64,000 nt of DNA from Kozakia baliensis (GCF_001787335.1 NZ_CP014675.1:62001-126000), one strand, 5' to 3'; shown: positions 17,311-26,053, counted from the stretch's first letter. The notes: generated by a model not told the origin, from the sequence alone. Translations and numbers: made by a program.

Positions 17311-17645
17311 CTTGTTCGTGCGGAAATATAGGACCAGTTCGAGGGCAAATCACCATCGATCTCGGCCGGTAGGTAGTCTTTGACGTCTTGCAAAAACGCA
17401 GCGACGATCATTTTCTCCCTTCGGGAACCGGTTTTGGATTTGGTTGCCAGAACATCGAGGGCATGGGACCAGTCACGATAAGGGCAGTGACCGTCAAGCG
17501 TAAGGGCACTATCATAGGACGGTCCGTAAAATGAGCGCCTTACACAATTCTTGAGCGCTCGTGCGGATGGCCCGACCGTTTCGTTTCCTGTCCAAGGCAA
17601 AATGACACGATCCACGGCGGCAAATGCGACACACAATGAAAACAT
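17289..17645 (-). CDS. Unknown small exported protein
   Basis: 118 residues from ATG 17645, chosen because GGAGGGG lies eight bases upstream and a short signal-like hydrophobic stretch (MFSLCVAFAAVDRVIL) follows. An in-frame start at 17789 would run through a copy of the repeated element, so I reject it. The mature part has cysteines at NCVRRS and DGHCPYRDW and a basic C-terminus. Family unknown. It is the first gene of the leftward trio with the DsbC-like and TraX-like proteins, 41 bp before the next gene, and may be a substrate of the former. Confidence 0.5.
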   Translation of the reverse strand: MFSLCVAFAAVDRVILPWTGNETVGPSARALKNCVRRSFYGPSYDSALTLDGHCPYRDWSHALDVLATKSKTGSRREKMIVAAFLQDVKDYLPAEIDGDLPSNWSYISARTRKMRTVA

Positions 17646-17770
17646 AGCGTATACCCCTCCAAAGCACCCCGCAGCGCGGGTGAAACCTCCGTGTTCTGCG
17701 TCCGCAGATATGTCATGTGCAGGGTTTTGTTTTCCGAATTTGCGGAACGCTACGAACTGTATCTCGCCGT

Positions 17771-17781
17771 CATCATGCGAC
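17771..17781 (-). promoter_or_regulatory. GTCGCAT(C/G)ATG element, copy upstream of the 118-residue gene
   Basis: Minus strand GTCGCATGATG, about 126 bp before the start at 17645. No A or T tract at the usual spacing; only the core is kept. It lies in the divergent gap facing gapR. Confidence 0.45.
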
Positions 17782-17891
17782 TGGATCAATGAATAAATGC
17801 TAATGAAGATTCACAACAACGTGAGGCTTAAACTTGCCTTCTGAGCCTGTTGATCTTCTCCCGTTCTGTATCCGTCATAAGCGCCCGAATC

Positions 17892-17916
17892 TTTTCCTTT
17901 TGCGTCGCATGATACG
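17892..17916 (+). promoter_or_regulatory. GTCGCAT(C/G)ATG element, copy upstream of gapR
   Basis: Plus strand: TTTTCCTTTTGC, then GTCGCATGATACG, 36 bp before the gapR start. One base differs from the perfect CGCAT-G-ATGCG repeat. With the copy at 17771 it makes a divergent pair. Confidence 0.5.
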
Positions 17917-17952
17917 TCGGCACGGTATCCGAACCATGAGAAGGAATTCACC

Positions 17953-18225
17953 ATGTCGGATGTTTTGACGCGGCCCCAGGAAGGAGAAACGGTCGGTGGT
18001 ATCGCGGCTGATCGTCTCCGCAGCATCATCGAGCGTGTCGAGCGGCTTGAGGAAGAACGAAAAGCCATCGCTGGCGACATCAAAGAGATCTTTTCCGAAG
18101 CGAAAGGGGCAGGATTCGATGTAAGAACGATCAAAGCCATTTTGAAGTTGCGAAGGCTCGAGCCCGCCCAGGTCGAGGAAGCCGAGACGCTGCTCGACAT
18201 CTATAAGCGGGCACTCGGCATGTGA
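17953..18225 (+). CDS. gapR: GapR family nucleoid protein (DUF2312)
   Basis: 90 residues, the usual length. The central helix RLRSIIERVERLEEERKAIA, then GDIKEIFSEAKGAGFDVRTI and KAILKLRRLEP match GapR/DUF2312 very well. In Caulobacter GapR is an essential nucleoid-associated protein that clamps overtwisted AT-rich DNA ahead of polymerases and helps topoisomerases. Plasmid and phage copies are common and may assist replication or transfer, or act on host chromatin. AAGGA lies six bases before ATG 17953. It is a single gene with its own copy of the repeated element. Confidence 0.9.
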   Translation: MSDVLTRPQEGETVGGIAADRLRSIIERVERLEEERKAIAGDIKEIFSEAKGAGFDVRTIKAILKLRRLEPAQVEEAETLLDIYKRALGM

Positions 18226-18506
18226 AGCGTTGCATCGCTGTGCAACAGCGCGTTTTCTTATTCAAGAATTCGCGTAGGTCGAAGTAAAACTACCGATAGC
18301 GTGAGAAACTTTGTTACGTTCATCCGCGCATTATCCTTCGCGTGCAGTAGCGTCCGTTGGATTTCTGTCTGTCCGGCGGCAAGAGTTCGACGACGCTCTG
18401 ACATATGAGCTTGAAGCAGTGAACTGATACAGCGACTTGGAGCGGTCCTCCGCCCCCTCTCGCATGAACGTCAAATGAAGAGTTCGAAGGCGGCGGAGAA
18501 AGGACA

Positions 18507-18800
18507 ATGCACGTCATGGGTAGGTTCGACGAGTACCCACGCCTAAAAAAATATCAGGAGCGATTGAAGGCGGAATCGTATATTCCGGTATGTGACGCCC
18601 AAGCGGCGCGCTTACGCGGTCAGTACCATAAGATCGCTGGCATCAATGGTTCCGAGCACGTGGCCGCCGCAGGCGAAACATTCGCATTAATCGCTCTGTT
18701 GATCGAGGCGCGTGTGCCCGTTGATATCCTAGATCTCTATCTCGACAGTCACGACCGCGAATTAATGCAGGATACGGCAAATGCGGAGGACAACTCCTGA
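18507..18800 (+). CDS. Small protein upstream of Fic gene, candidate antitoxin
   Basis: 97 residues, acidic and helical at the C-terminus (LIEARVPVDILDLYLDSHDRELM). GGAGAAAGG lies close to ATG 18507; a second ATG at 18516 is possible. The stop overlaps the fic start (TGATG), the typical geometry of a toxin-antitoxin pair with the antitoxin first. Known Fic antitoxins (VbhA type) carry an S/T-x-x-x-E-G/N motif; the nearest thing here, AAGETFALIALL, is not convincing. The role as antitoxin is inferred from position only. Confidence 0.5.
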   Translation: MHVMGRFDEYPRLKKYQERLKAESYIPVCDAQAARLRGQYHKIAGINGSEHVAAAGETFALIALLIEARVPVDILDLYLDSHDRELMQDTANAEDNS

Positions 18801-19810
18801 TGGCGGGTCACGATCCATACACCTATCCCGATAGTGACGTGCTCATCAATAAGCGCGGCCATCGATCTCAAGCCCTCCTCCAGAATTACGAATGGATGCG
18901 CACGGTCCGCCGCGCTCTCGACCTCCCGACTTTCCCCCTCAGCGCGCAAGGCATTCAGTCGCTGCATCATCATCTTTTCCAGGATGTCTACGATTGGGCC
19001 GGCCAATACCGGACCGTCAACATGACGAAAGAAGGCGCTCCGTTTTTGCATAAAGACCAGATCGCCGAAGCACTGGTTTCGCGTTTCCAACAACTACGGT
19101 GGCAAAACAATCTGAAGGATATGTCCGCCGACCGCTTCGCGCGTGGAGCGGCCGAGCATATTGCCGACTTGAATTACATCCATCCCTTTCGGGAAGGAAA
19201 CGGACGCGTCATGAAGTTCCATCTCGAGCATCTCGCCGAACAAGCTGGCCACGTGCTCGATCTGACGCGTATCCAGGCTGGCCCTTGGGACCGCGGCAGC
19301 AAAGCGGCCCTTAGCAATGACGAGCGCCTGCTGACACATGCCATCGCGCTCATGCTCGCGCCACAACGGAGCGTCAGTGTCACGCAGGCCGTGAGCGAGG
19401 TACGGGATCTCCGGGACACGGCTGTCGCGGAGATACGCGACCGGATTGCCGAAACACAAGCCGCGATTCAACGAGGCAAAGGCACCACCATCACGACGCG
19501 AGCGCTGCGTGACATGCGTGATGAGTTGGCGGTCATCGAGGGAAGCGGTCGCGGCAGTATCCTGCGTCTCTTGGAGGAGGCGAAAACATCCGGGATCGAA
19601 CGCATCGATGTGCTTCCAGGACGGGACGGGTCAGCGCGTGACGCGATCCATGCCATTGGACGGGGCGCCGTAAGAAGCCTCGACCTTGATCGAGACCGGA
19701 AAGTCGCGGCCTCTCTGGGCGTGACGCCCGCGGCCGCCAACGTCGTGACGAATTCCGCCGATGCGATCCCCGCGCCAAAGCGCCCTTCGTCCTCGCCGGG
19801 AATGAGCTGA
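18800..19810 (+). CDS. Fic-domain protein with C-terminal extension
   Basis: 336 residues. The N-terminus YPDSDVLINKRG is typical of VbhT/Bep-type Fic proteins. A flap region (GQYRTVNMTKEGAPFLHK) and the active-site loop HPFREGNGR (128-136) follow, so AMP transfer from ATP to a target protein hydroxyl is the expected reaction. The canonical motif ends R-x-x-R; here the second arginine is lysine (K139). After the Fic core (to about 195) comes a 140-residue helical, Arg/Asp-rich extension with a Pro/Ser tail, not a BID domain that I can recognise. In a type IVB island it may be a toxin of a TA pair or a substrate delivered during mating; both are inference. Confidence 0.75.
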   Translation: MAGHDPYTYPDSDVLINKRGHRSQALLQNYEWMRTVRRALDLPTFPLSAQGIQSLHHHLFQDVYDWAGQYRTVNMTKEGAPFLHKDQIAEALVSRFQQLRWQNNLKDMSADRFARGAAEHIADLNYIHPFREGNGRVMKFHLEHLAEQAGHVLDLTRIQAGPWDRGSKAALSNDERLLTHAIALMLAPQRSVSVTQAVSEVRDLRDTAVAEIRDRIAETQAAIQRGKGTTITTRALRDMRDELAVIEGSGRGSILRLLEEAKTSGIERIDVLPGRDGSARDAIHAIGRGAVRSLDLDRDRKVAASLGVTPAAANVVTNSADAIPAPKRPSSSPGMS

Positions 19811-19853
19811 ACTAATTTTGTCGCCTCGTCGCGCAGGCTTGATTTCGCATCAA

Positions 19854-20930
19854 TCATTCGATCACTTTGCGAAACCGGGCGATCGCGGCGTCGGCGGCGG
19901 CCAGCGCTTCCTCGAGAGCGGCGTAATCGATCGGTTCCGGTGAAGGCGACGGATCCGAAGGGGGTGCCAGGTCGACTGCTGAGAACGTGCCGGCTTCCAC
20001 GGCGTCGCGCCGTGGGCGTCCACGCTTGCGCCCCGGCAACGGTCGTCGCGGCGGTGCCACGGCGTCCCGTAGAGGTTCGAGCCCTTTCAACGCGAATAAA
20101 CGTCGCGCCGAGCGGTGCGTGACCTCCACCACCAACCCATCGGCCAGAAAACGCTCCAGATACAGGTAGGCCCCCTTCAACGACACGCCGAGCAATTCTG
20201 AAAGCCTGAAAGCCGAAATCACCGGAAAAGCGGCGATCAGATCGAGCGCAGTGCGCGCACGTGAGGTGCGACGCTGCACCCGGGTCTGCGCTCGCGCCAC
20301 ACGCCATGCCTGTTCGAATGCGATCGTGCGACGTTCGATCGCTTCCGCCTCATCCGCGAGGCAGGCTAAGAATAGCGGTGTCCAACGGCGTGGTTCCCAA
20401 GGCGCTTCGCCGGCGAATGCCCGTGCGGCGACCAGGGGTAGCGGACAGTGCAACACCGTGCTTTCCTGCCAAAAGCGCACCAATGCGCCGCGCATAGAAG
20501 AACGATCACGTCCTCCATCGATCCAGCGATGAAATGCTTGCGCCGCGCCGAGCAAGGGACCATTCGCAATCGCTGCGTTGTCGAGCGCCGCCAGGGCGCT
20601 TTCCAAACGCGTGGTCTGCTCGCTGGTCGGTCGTGTCAGCCAGAGATACTGATCAAAGGCCGCTTTTGCGGCATCGATGACGTTGCCACGATCATAGGCG
20701 TTCTCGCCGACGATCCGGGGCTTTAGCCCTTCGAGTTCGGCGGCGAGATGCCACGGGTCGATCAGGTGCCCATCCACGGCGGCGCAAGCGCGCGCGGCTT
20801 CCAGTCGTTCGCGGAACAGGATGGCCGACTGCAACGGATGGTTCCGCAACCGCTGATCGAGCCGACCGATTGCCAAAGCCGCGCGTGTTAGAGGGATAGT
20901 TGAAGAAGTTTGCACCGAAGTTGGCAACAT
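19854..20930 (-). CDS. RHE_PE00001 family protein (DUF1612 plus helix-turn-helix)
   Basis: 358 residues from ATG 20930, preceded by GAGG. The N-terminal half (LTRAALAIGRLDQRLRNHPL, RERLEAARACAAVDGHLIDP, DAAKAAFDQYLWL) is the conserved domain of a family found on rhizobial and other alphaproteobacterial plasmids. The C-terminal half has a winged helix (AFPVISAFRLSELLGVSLKGA, LERFLADGLVVEV) and then a basic stretch with an AT-hook-like GRKRGRPRRD. The function is not known; HTH and AT-hook suggest DNA binding. It is convergent with the fic gene (43-bp gap). Fic-type N-terminal helices are related in layout, so a link to the neighbouring Fic gene is possible but unproven. Confidence 0.7.
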   Translation of the reverse strand: MLPTSVQTSSTIPLTRAALAIGRLDQRLRNHPLQSAILFRERLEAARACAAVDGHLIDPWHLAAELEGLKPRIVGENAYDRGNVIDAAKAAFDQYLWLTRPTSEQTTRLESALAALDNAAIANGPLLGAAQAFHRWIDGGRDRSSMRGALVRFWQESTVLHCPLPLVAARAFAGEAPWEPRRWTPLFLACLADEAEAIERRTIAFEQAWRVARAQTRVQRRTSRARTALDLIAAFPVISAFRLSELLGVSLKGAYLYLERFLADGLVVEVTHRSARRLFALKGLEPLRDAVAPPRRPLPGRKRGRPRRDAVEAGTFSAVDLAPPSDPSPSPEPIDYAALEEALAAADAAIARFRKVIE

Positions 20931-21327
20931 CAAGCCTCATACCGCACGTTTGCGCGCTGAGAGATAACCGAGATAATCCGCGCGCTCCTGCAAAAAATAA
21001 GCGTGAGAAGCCATTCGCTCGTCGCATCCACACCGGGACTTACCTTAAGACAGGCTTAGCTTCAAACTAGCGTATTTTCTGTCCGCCAGCCCTTCTCTCC
21101 CTTTGTCTCTAAACAATACTTGCCACAAGCGGTCCACGTTCTACGTGCCGAAAAGGTCGTCAAAAGCTTCTTTTTGCTAGGTTTTCGAACTTCGCTCACC
21201 TGATCGGCGCTGCGATCTGGCGTATTGGCCACCTCTGCAAACGGTCGTTTATCAACTCTTGATTGAACTGTAAAAATGAAATGGAAGGAGGATACCTCAT
21301 CACCGTGAAACCGCAGTAAACCCGAAA
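20931..21327 (+). other. Intergenic region with a 13-mer shared with 34803
   Basis: About 400 bp without a convincing gene. It holds TTAGCTTCAAACT (21056-21068), repeated exactly at 34803-34815, followed in both places by a similar pyrimidine-rich stretch. A short inverted repeat CACGT-TCT-ACGTG lies near 21135. Open frames on the minus strand here have no ribosome site and run into the IS3 end, so I do not call them. Confidence 0.4.
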
Positions 21328-21548
21328 TGGACTTGCGCTGAAAAAGTGGAGAGCTATCGGGATCAGGTCGCCTGCCTTTCGTATGCAGCCGGGCTGATGA
21401 AGTCCAGTGACGAATGGCGCCGGACAGGATTGTAGAAACTGTCGATGTAACGGCCGATAGCATTCTCGGCATCCTGTCGGGTCAGGAAGATCGTCCGCCA
21501 AACGAGTTCGGATTTCAAGGTTTTGAAGAAGGTCTCGACAATGGCATT

Positions 21549-22805
21549 GATGCTCCTATATTTGTCAAACTGGGCGTGGTGATGTTTGTGACCCACAAAG
21601 ATGACGGTAGATTTCGCGTACAATGTATCGTTCAAGGCATCTGACAATTTCCCGGCGTGTTTTTCCTTCCGTCGTTCTTTTTGCCACGTAGGCTCGGGTC
21701 ATTTCATGATCGCGCATTCGCACGATAGCCACGCGATACAGGGCAGCATTAGCCTGACGGTTTCCCCCACGATTTAATCGCATACGGTTTGTCTTGCCGC
21801 TTGAGGCTGGAACAGGACAGACACCACAGAGTTTGGCCAATGCCGCTTCGGATCTGATACGCTCCGGATTATCTCCCACCAGAATCAGCATTTCGGCCAC
21901 TGTCATGGTTGAGATACCATGAGACGCCATCAGTCCAGGGGCTTTTTCATGCGCCATGCGCTCCAGTTCCCGGTCATGACCGTCAACCTCCTCATGGAGC
22001 GCCAGACAACGACGTGCAATGGACCTCAGGACCATTTTCGCTGAAGCTGTTGGAGAATTTATCTGCGTCGGCTGGTGCCACGCCGCCAGATGCCGGATCA
22101 ATGTGATGCGCCCGTTTATCTTTTCAAGCGTATCGCGGAGTTCAACTGGCGCATTGATAATCAACGTTTTCAACGTGATCATGGCCTGAGAACGGGCTTT
22201 GACAGCGCTGTCGCGCGCAACCTTGAGGTGACGGAGCATTTCTGATGTGCCAGTTTGTGTCTTGGCCAGAGCTGTTGTCTGCCCATTCAGGACTGATCGG
22301 GCGGCTCCCTCCGCATCAAGAGCGTCAGATTTGCCTTGAAGATAGCGGATCTGACGATTAGGGCGCATGACATCCATTACGACATGGCCTTTTGCCATAA
22401 GGGCGCGAGAGAGATTGGCGCCAAAAGAGCCGGTTCCTTCAATACCAAAAGCCTTGACCTGCCCGAAACCTGATGCCCAGATTTCAAGATCACGATATCC
22501 CCGGCTGGTTGTTGGAATGGTTTTTTCGCCCAAACGAGCACCGTGAGTGTTAATCGCAACAGCAATATGGTTGGACTTGTGAGTGTCGACGCCGATAATG
22601 ACCTGATCCATGATGACCTCCCTGGTGGGTTGGCCTGACAGCAATCAAAGAGGACAGGACTGTGAGGGTACGTAACCGTCAGGCTTCTATTAGGCCACAT
22701 CTCCAATGCCGTCAGGGCACAGTCTGATGGCCGACACGTCAATGCAATGACACGAAGTCAATCGTAGCAGGGGTCAGGCCACCAGACTGCGATATCATAT
22801 TCACA
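21549..22805 (-). mobile_element. IS110-family element inserted in IS3 orfB
   Basis: Limits are deduced from where the orfB reading frame stops and resumes (22806 and 21548), giving about 1257 bp. There are no terminal inverted repeats, as usual for IS110. The transposase is on the minus strand; the 194 bp upstream of it (22612-22805) is the place where IS110-group elements encode their bridge RNA. Confidence 0.8.
21565..22611 (-). CDS. IS110-family transposase (DEDD recombinase)
   Basis: 348 residues from ATG 22611. The RuvC-like N-terminus has GVDTHKSNHIAV (first Asp), GIEGTGSFGA (Glu) and KSDALDAEGAARSVL (Asp pair). The C-terminal transposase_20 domain has a LGVCP-like LAKLCGVCPVPASSGKTNRM with the catalytic Ser and NRGGNRQANAALYRVA. 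Such recombinases insert at target sites chosen by a bridge RNA. A start at 22644 is in frame but lies in the non-coding leader. The end overlaps nothing; it stops 17 bp from the element's edge. Confidence 0.9.
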   Translation of the reverse strand: MDQVIIGVDTHKSNHIAVAINTHGARLGEKTIPTTSRGYRDLEIWASGFGQVKAFGIEGTGSFGANLSRALMAKGHVVMDVMRPNRQIRYLQGKSDALDAEGAARSVLNGQTTALAKTQTGTSEMLRHLKVARDSAVKARSQAMITLKTLIINAPVELRDTLEKINGRITLIRHLAAWHQPTQINSPTASAKMVLRSIARRCLALHEEVDGHDRELERMAHEKAPGLMASHGISTMTVAEMLILVGDNPERIRSEAALAKLCGVCPVPASSGKTNRMRLNRGGNRQANAALYRVAIVRMRDHEMTRAYVAKRTTEGKTRREIVRCLERYIVREIYRHLCGSQTSPRPV

Positions 22806-23473
22806 GTCGTAACAATTTCCCTTGCCGGACATTGAGATCAACGCTCCGTGTTTCAAAATCTCACTCTGATAATCAATCGAACAATATTGACTGCTACGGT
22901 CGGAATGACAGATCAGGCCGGGCTCAGGGCGCCGAATGGCGAAGGCCCGGCGGAGCGCCGCCAGCGCCAGGTCACGGTGCAAGCGGTCACTGACGGCCCA
23001 ACCGATGATGCGCCTGGAGAACAGGTCCATGACAATGGCCAGGTAAAGCCAGCCTTCCTTCGTCCAAATGTATGAAATGTCGGCTGACCATTTCTCATTC
23101 GGAGCGGTCGCGCTGAAATTCTGATCCAGCAGATTCGGGGCAACCGGCCAGGCGTGTTCGCTATCCGTCGTGCGTTTGAAACGGCGCTTTTGTCGAGCTC
23201 GCAGGCCGTTGTCCCGCATGATGCGCGCTGTTCGCCGGCGCCCGACGGGCAAGCCTTGGTCCCGCAGTTCCCGGGTCATGCGCGGACTGCCATAGGTGCC
23301 GTTGGACAAGGCGAAGGCCGATCGCACATGGGCAAGCAGCACCATGTCCTGCCGTTGGCGTTGGCTGGGAGCCCGGCCACGCGACGCAAAATAGCCGCTT
23401 TGACTGACACCCAGAACCCGGCACAGTCGTTGGACAGGGAAGTCCGTTTTCGCCCGGTCAATGAGTTCGAACC

Positions 23474-23767
23474 TCATCGACTTCCCTCCCGAGCGAAAAA
23501 AGCCGTTGCCCGTTTCAGGATATCCCGCTCCTGGCGAAGAATTTCATTCTCGCGCCGCAGCCGCTTCAACTCCGCTGTCACGTCCTCACCCGGCAGCCGC
23601 CGATCTGGCTCGTCAATCTCCCGATCTCGGCTACGAGAGATCCATCGCGTCAGTGTCGATAGGCCGATCCCAAGATCTGCAGCTATCTCCCGTTTCGTCC
23701 GGCCGCTCGTCCGCGATAGGCGAACGGCCTCATCCTCAAATTCCTTCGTGAACCGCTTCTGTGGCAT
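23474..23767 (-). CDS. IS3-family transposase OrfA
   Basis: 97 residues: helix-turn-helix (RFTKEFEDEAVRLSRTSG, REIAADLGIGLSTLTRWI) followed by a leucine-zipper-like helix (ELKRLRRENEILRQERDILK), the standard OrfA plan. It recognises the element ends and is fused to OrfB by frameshifting in active elements. Intact, but its OrfB partner is broken by IS110, so the copy cannot move by itself. Confidence 0.9.
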   Translation of the reverse strand: MPQKRFTKEFEDEAVRLSRTSGRTKREIAADLGIGLSTLTRWISRSRDREIDEPDRRLPGEDVTAELKRLRRENEILRQERDILKRATAFFAREGSR

Positions 23768-23929
23768 GCCCAGAAAACTCCTCTCTCAGTGTATCAGGAG
23801 CTCTCCACTTTTTCAGCGCAAGTCCAAACATTCCAGAGCCAAGGAGTTTTTTAGAGCCCTCCAGGTTGTCCACGCTATCTGACACAGAGGCAGATCAGAA
23901 GCGTCGCCGCTGCGGGAATACGTCAGCAC

Positions 23930-26053
23930 CTAAATTACCTTGTCCGAGCTAGCGATGCTTATTACATTACTATGATCTAGAACAAAATCTTTATCATGTG
24001 TGACGGTTATAATAGTTGCTCGAAGGTTCCTCATGGTTTCGAGCAACGAGATTTCGTTATCGTGATCTAAATGACTGGATGCTTCATCAAGAAATAAAAT
24101 ACGTGGCTTTCTGTATAGTGCTCGGGCGAACAATATGCGTTGTCTTTGCCCACTCGAAAGTATACTACCCATATCGCCAACCAGTGTCTCGAATTTCATC
24201 GGCATCCGGCGTATATCATCGATGATAGACGCCAAGCGCGCGCACTCCTCGATCCAACTCAGATCCGGGCATTCATCAAAGGCACAGATGTTGTCAGCCA
24301 ATGAGCCGGAGAATAATTTATCATCCTGGAGCACGCTGGAAATTTGACTACGGTAAATTTCGAGATCTTTGCAGCGAATATCTTCGCCATCGATAAGAAT
24401 ACGACCATGGCTAGGCTCGATAAGTCCCATCATAACTTTGAGCAGAGTCGTCTTTCCGCATCCTGACGGACCCATGATCGTGAGCGAAGATCCTCTTGGG
24501 ACATGCAAACTTATATCTTTAATAATCCATGGATCATGCGGGCTGTAACGCACTGCGATATTCTCACATGTCAGTGTCGCAGGCTCGGAACCCGGTGCGA
24601 CTACATCCGAACTCTCCGCTGATGCAATTATGAGACCGCTACTCTCCGGCTCAGTCATGATGATATCCGAAAGACGATCAGTTTGGACGTTGAGCATACG
24701 AAGTTGAAACAGACTGTTTACAAGAGAGCCAACTCGACCTGCAAACTGATCTTTGTACGCCAAAAAGGCTACCAGCATGCCTACCGACATGTCACCACGC
24801 ATAACGGCCGATGTGCCGAGCACCAGCATTGCCAGACGATCCGCGCCGAAAATCAAATCTCCCAGGCGACCATAAAAAAGATCGTACCGCTGCATCCTTA
24901 GTTGAATATTGATATTGTCAACCGCAAGGTTTAGCCAAGCAACTTTTCGCCGATTGCGCAATCCTAGAAGTTTTACGCTGGTCATTCCGCGTACAGTTTC
25001 CATGAAATGACTCTGCTGTTGCGCCCTGGTGACAAGATGCTCATCGGCGGCCTCACGATACAACCTGTAAGTGAATAGGCGAAGAACAATATCGAGGACC
25101 AACGCGACAAGAGCGATACCGCCAAGCCATCCCCCATAAACAAACAGCATGACCGCCATACCGATCGCCATAAGCCCGTCCATAACCGATTGAACCATGC
25201 TTGTGGTGAGCGTTGACTGGATAGTGTTGAGTGAGCCAAAGCGTGAAACGATATCACCAACGTGGCGTTTCATGAAATAGTCTAGCGGAAGTTTACTGAG
25301 ATGATCGAATAAACCAGCGTTCCATTCCATCCCAACTCGCGTGCTGAGTAATAGGACGGCCCACTGCCTCACCGAGCCGACAGCAAGTTGCAGAATAAGA
25401 AGGAACACCAAACCAATCGCTATCGTGTCGAGCAATTCATAATCGCTTGTGACGATAACCTCATCGATTACGATCTGTGAGACTATAGGCATAATGATAG
25501 CGATTGTTTCCAACCCGAGAGAAAGTAAGAACAACTGCGTCAAGGCACCTCGTAATCCGCCGATCCGTCGAAACAGATCGTTCAATCTCAACGTTTTGCG
25601 TTCGTCCTTGCGTTCAAATATTTCGCTCGGCGTAAGCTCAAGTGCAACGCCCGTAAACTCTTTGGAAACCTGATCTAAATTCCGCACCTTTCGTCCAGAA
25701 GCTGGATCATGAATAAGATACTTCCCTCTTTTGATATTCGTTAAAACAACGAAGTGGTTCAATCCCCAGTGGAGGATGCAAGGCAACTGAAGATTCTGTA
25801 TTTCATCAAGTTCAAGTCTCACAGCTCTAGCAGAAAGCCCTGACCGGTCGGCGATTTGGACCATATCACGTAAAGTCATACCTTTTGTCGAAACTGCATA
25901 TTTCCGGCGTAATGTTGCGAGATCAATCTGATGACCATAGTATCCGAGTATCATCGCCAGACATGCAAGACCGCACTCCGCCGCCTCCGTCTGCTGGACG
26001 ATAGGAGGGCGTTTTTTCCAGCCCCACTCAGCAGCCTTAACTATCGTAATCAA
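23930..26053 (-). CDS. C39 peptidase-containing ABC exporter for a double-glycine peptide
   Basis: 707 residues. An N-terminal C39 peptidase (1-140) has QTEAAECGLACLAMI with catalytic C27, WGLNHFVVL with H100 and HDPA with D116. The membrane domain (about 160-460) has six helices. The ATPase has GPSGCGKTT (Walker A), LSSGQRQRI (signature), ILFLDEASS (Walker B) and THD (H-loop). Such proteins (CvaB-like) cut a double-glycine leader on the cytoplasmic side and export the peptide. It overlaps the HlyD-like gene by ATGA and is the last gene of the cluster that begins with the Gly-rich precursor at 29326. The whole cluster is more AT-rich than its surroundings, a sign of separate origin. Confidence 0.9.
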   Translation of the reverse strand: MITIVKAAEWGWKKRPPIVQQTEAAECGLACLAMILGYYGHQIDLATLRRKYAVSTKGMTLRDMVQIADRSGLSARAVRLELDEIQNLQLPCILHWGLNHFVVLTNIKRGKYLIHDPASGRKVRNLDQVSKEFTGVALELTPSEIFERKDERKTLRLNDLFRRIGGLRGALTQLFLLSLGLETIAIIMPIVSQIVIDEVIVTSDYELLDTIAIGLVFLLILQLAVGSVRQWAVLLLSTRVGMEWNAGLFDHLSKLPLDYFMKRHVGDIVSRFGSLNTIQSTLTTSMVQSVMDGLMAIGMAVMLFVYGGWLGGIALVALVLDIVLRLFTYRLYREAADEHLVTRAQQQSHFMETVRGMTSVKLLGLRNRRKVAWLNLAVDNINIQLRMQRYDLFYGRLGDLIFGADRLAMLVLGTSAVMRGDMSVGMLVAFLAYKDQFAGRVGSLVNSLFQLRMLNVQTDRLSDIIMTEPESSGLIIASAESSDVVAPGSEPATLTCENIAVRYSPHDPWIIKDISLHVPRGSSLTIMGPSGCGKTTLLKVMMGLIEPSHGRILIDGEDIRCKDLEIYRSQISSVLQDDKLFSGSLADNICAFDECPDLSWIEECARLASIIDDIRRMPMKFETLVGDMGSILSSGQRQRILFARALYRKPRILFLDEASSHLDHDNEISLLETMRNLRATIITVTHDKDFVLDHSNVISIASSDKVI

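Larger units (their letters stand above)
21363..23477 (-). pseudogene. IS3-family transposase OrfB, split in two
   Basis: The N-terminal part (23477 to 22806) carries the HTH-like start, the NEKWSADISYIWTKEGWLYL block with the first catalytic Asp, and ICHSDRSSQYCS with the second. It breaks after SGKGNCYD. The C-terminal part (21548 to 21363) resumes with NAIVETFFKTLKSELVW, holding the catalytic Glu, and RRHSSLDFISPAAYE. Joined at GAC|AAT the frame is 285 residues. The last residues before the break run into the inserted IS110 element. OrfB starts within the ATGA overlap of orfA; a TTTTTTC run at about 23496 may serve frameshifting. Confidence 0.85.
21328..23826 (-). mobile_element. IS3-family element, interrupted by an IS110-family element
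   Basis: Bounded by perfect 28-bp inverted repeats at 21328-21355 and 23799-23826 (outermost bases TGGACTTGCGCTGAAAAAG). It encodes orfA and orfB on the minus strand. No clear target duplication is visible. Without the inserted element (21549-22805) it is about 1.24 kb, normal for IS3. Confidence 0.85.

Noticed and set aside
21000-21020. GCTCGTCGCATCC near 21010 as a ninth copy of the element
   Set aside because: The ATG half is missing and the orientation faces away from the RHE_PE00001 gene.
21062-21472. 136-codon minus frame across the IS3 left end
   Set aside because: Runs through the IS terminal repeat and lacks a ribosome site.
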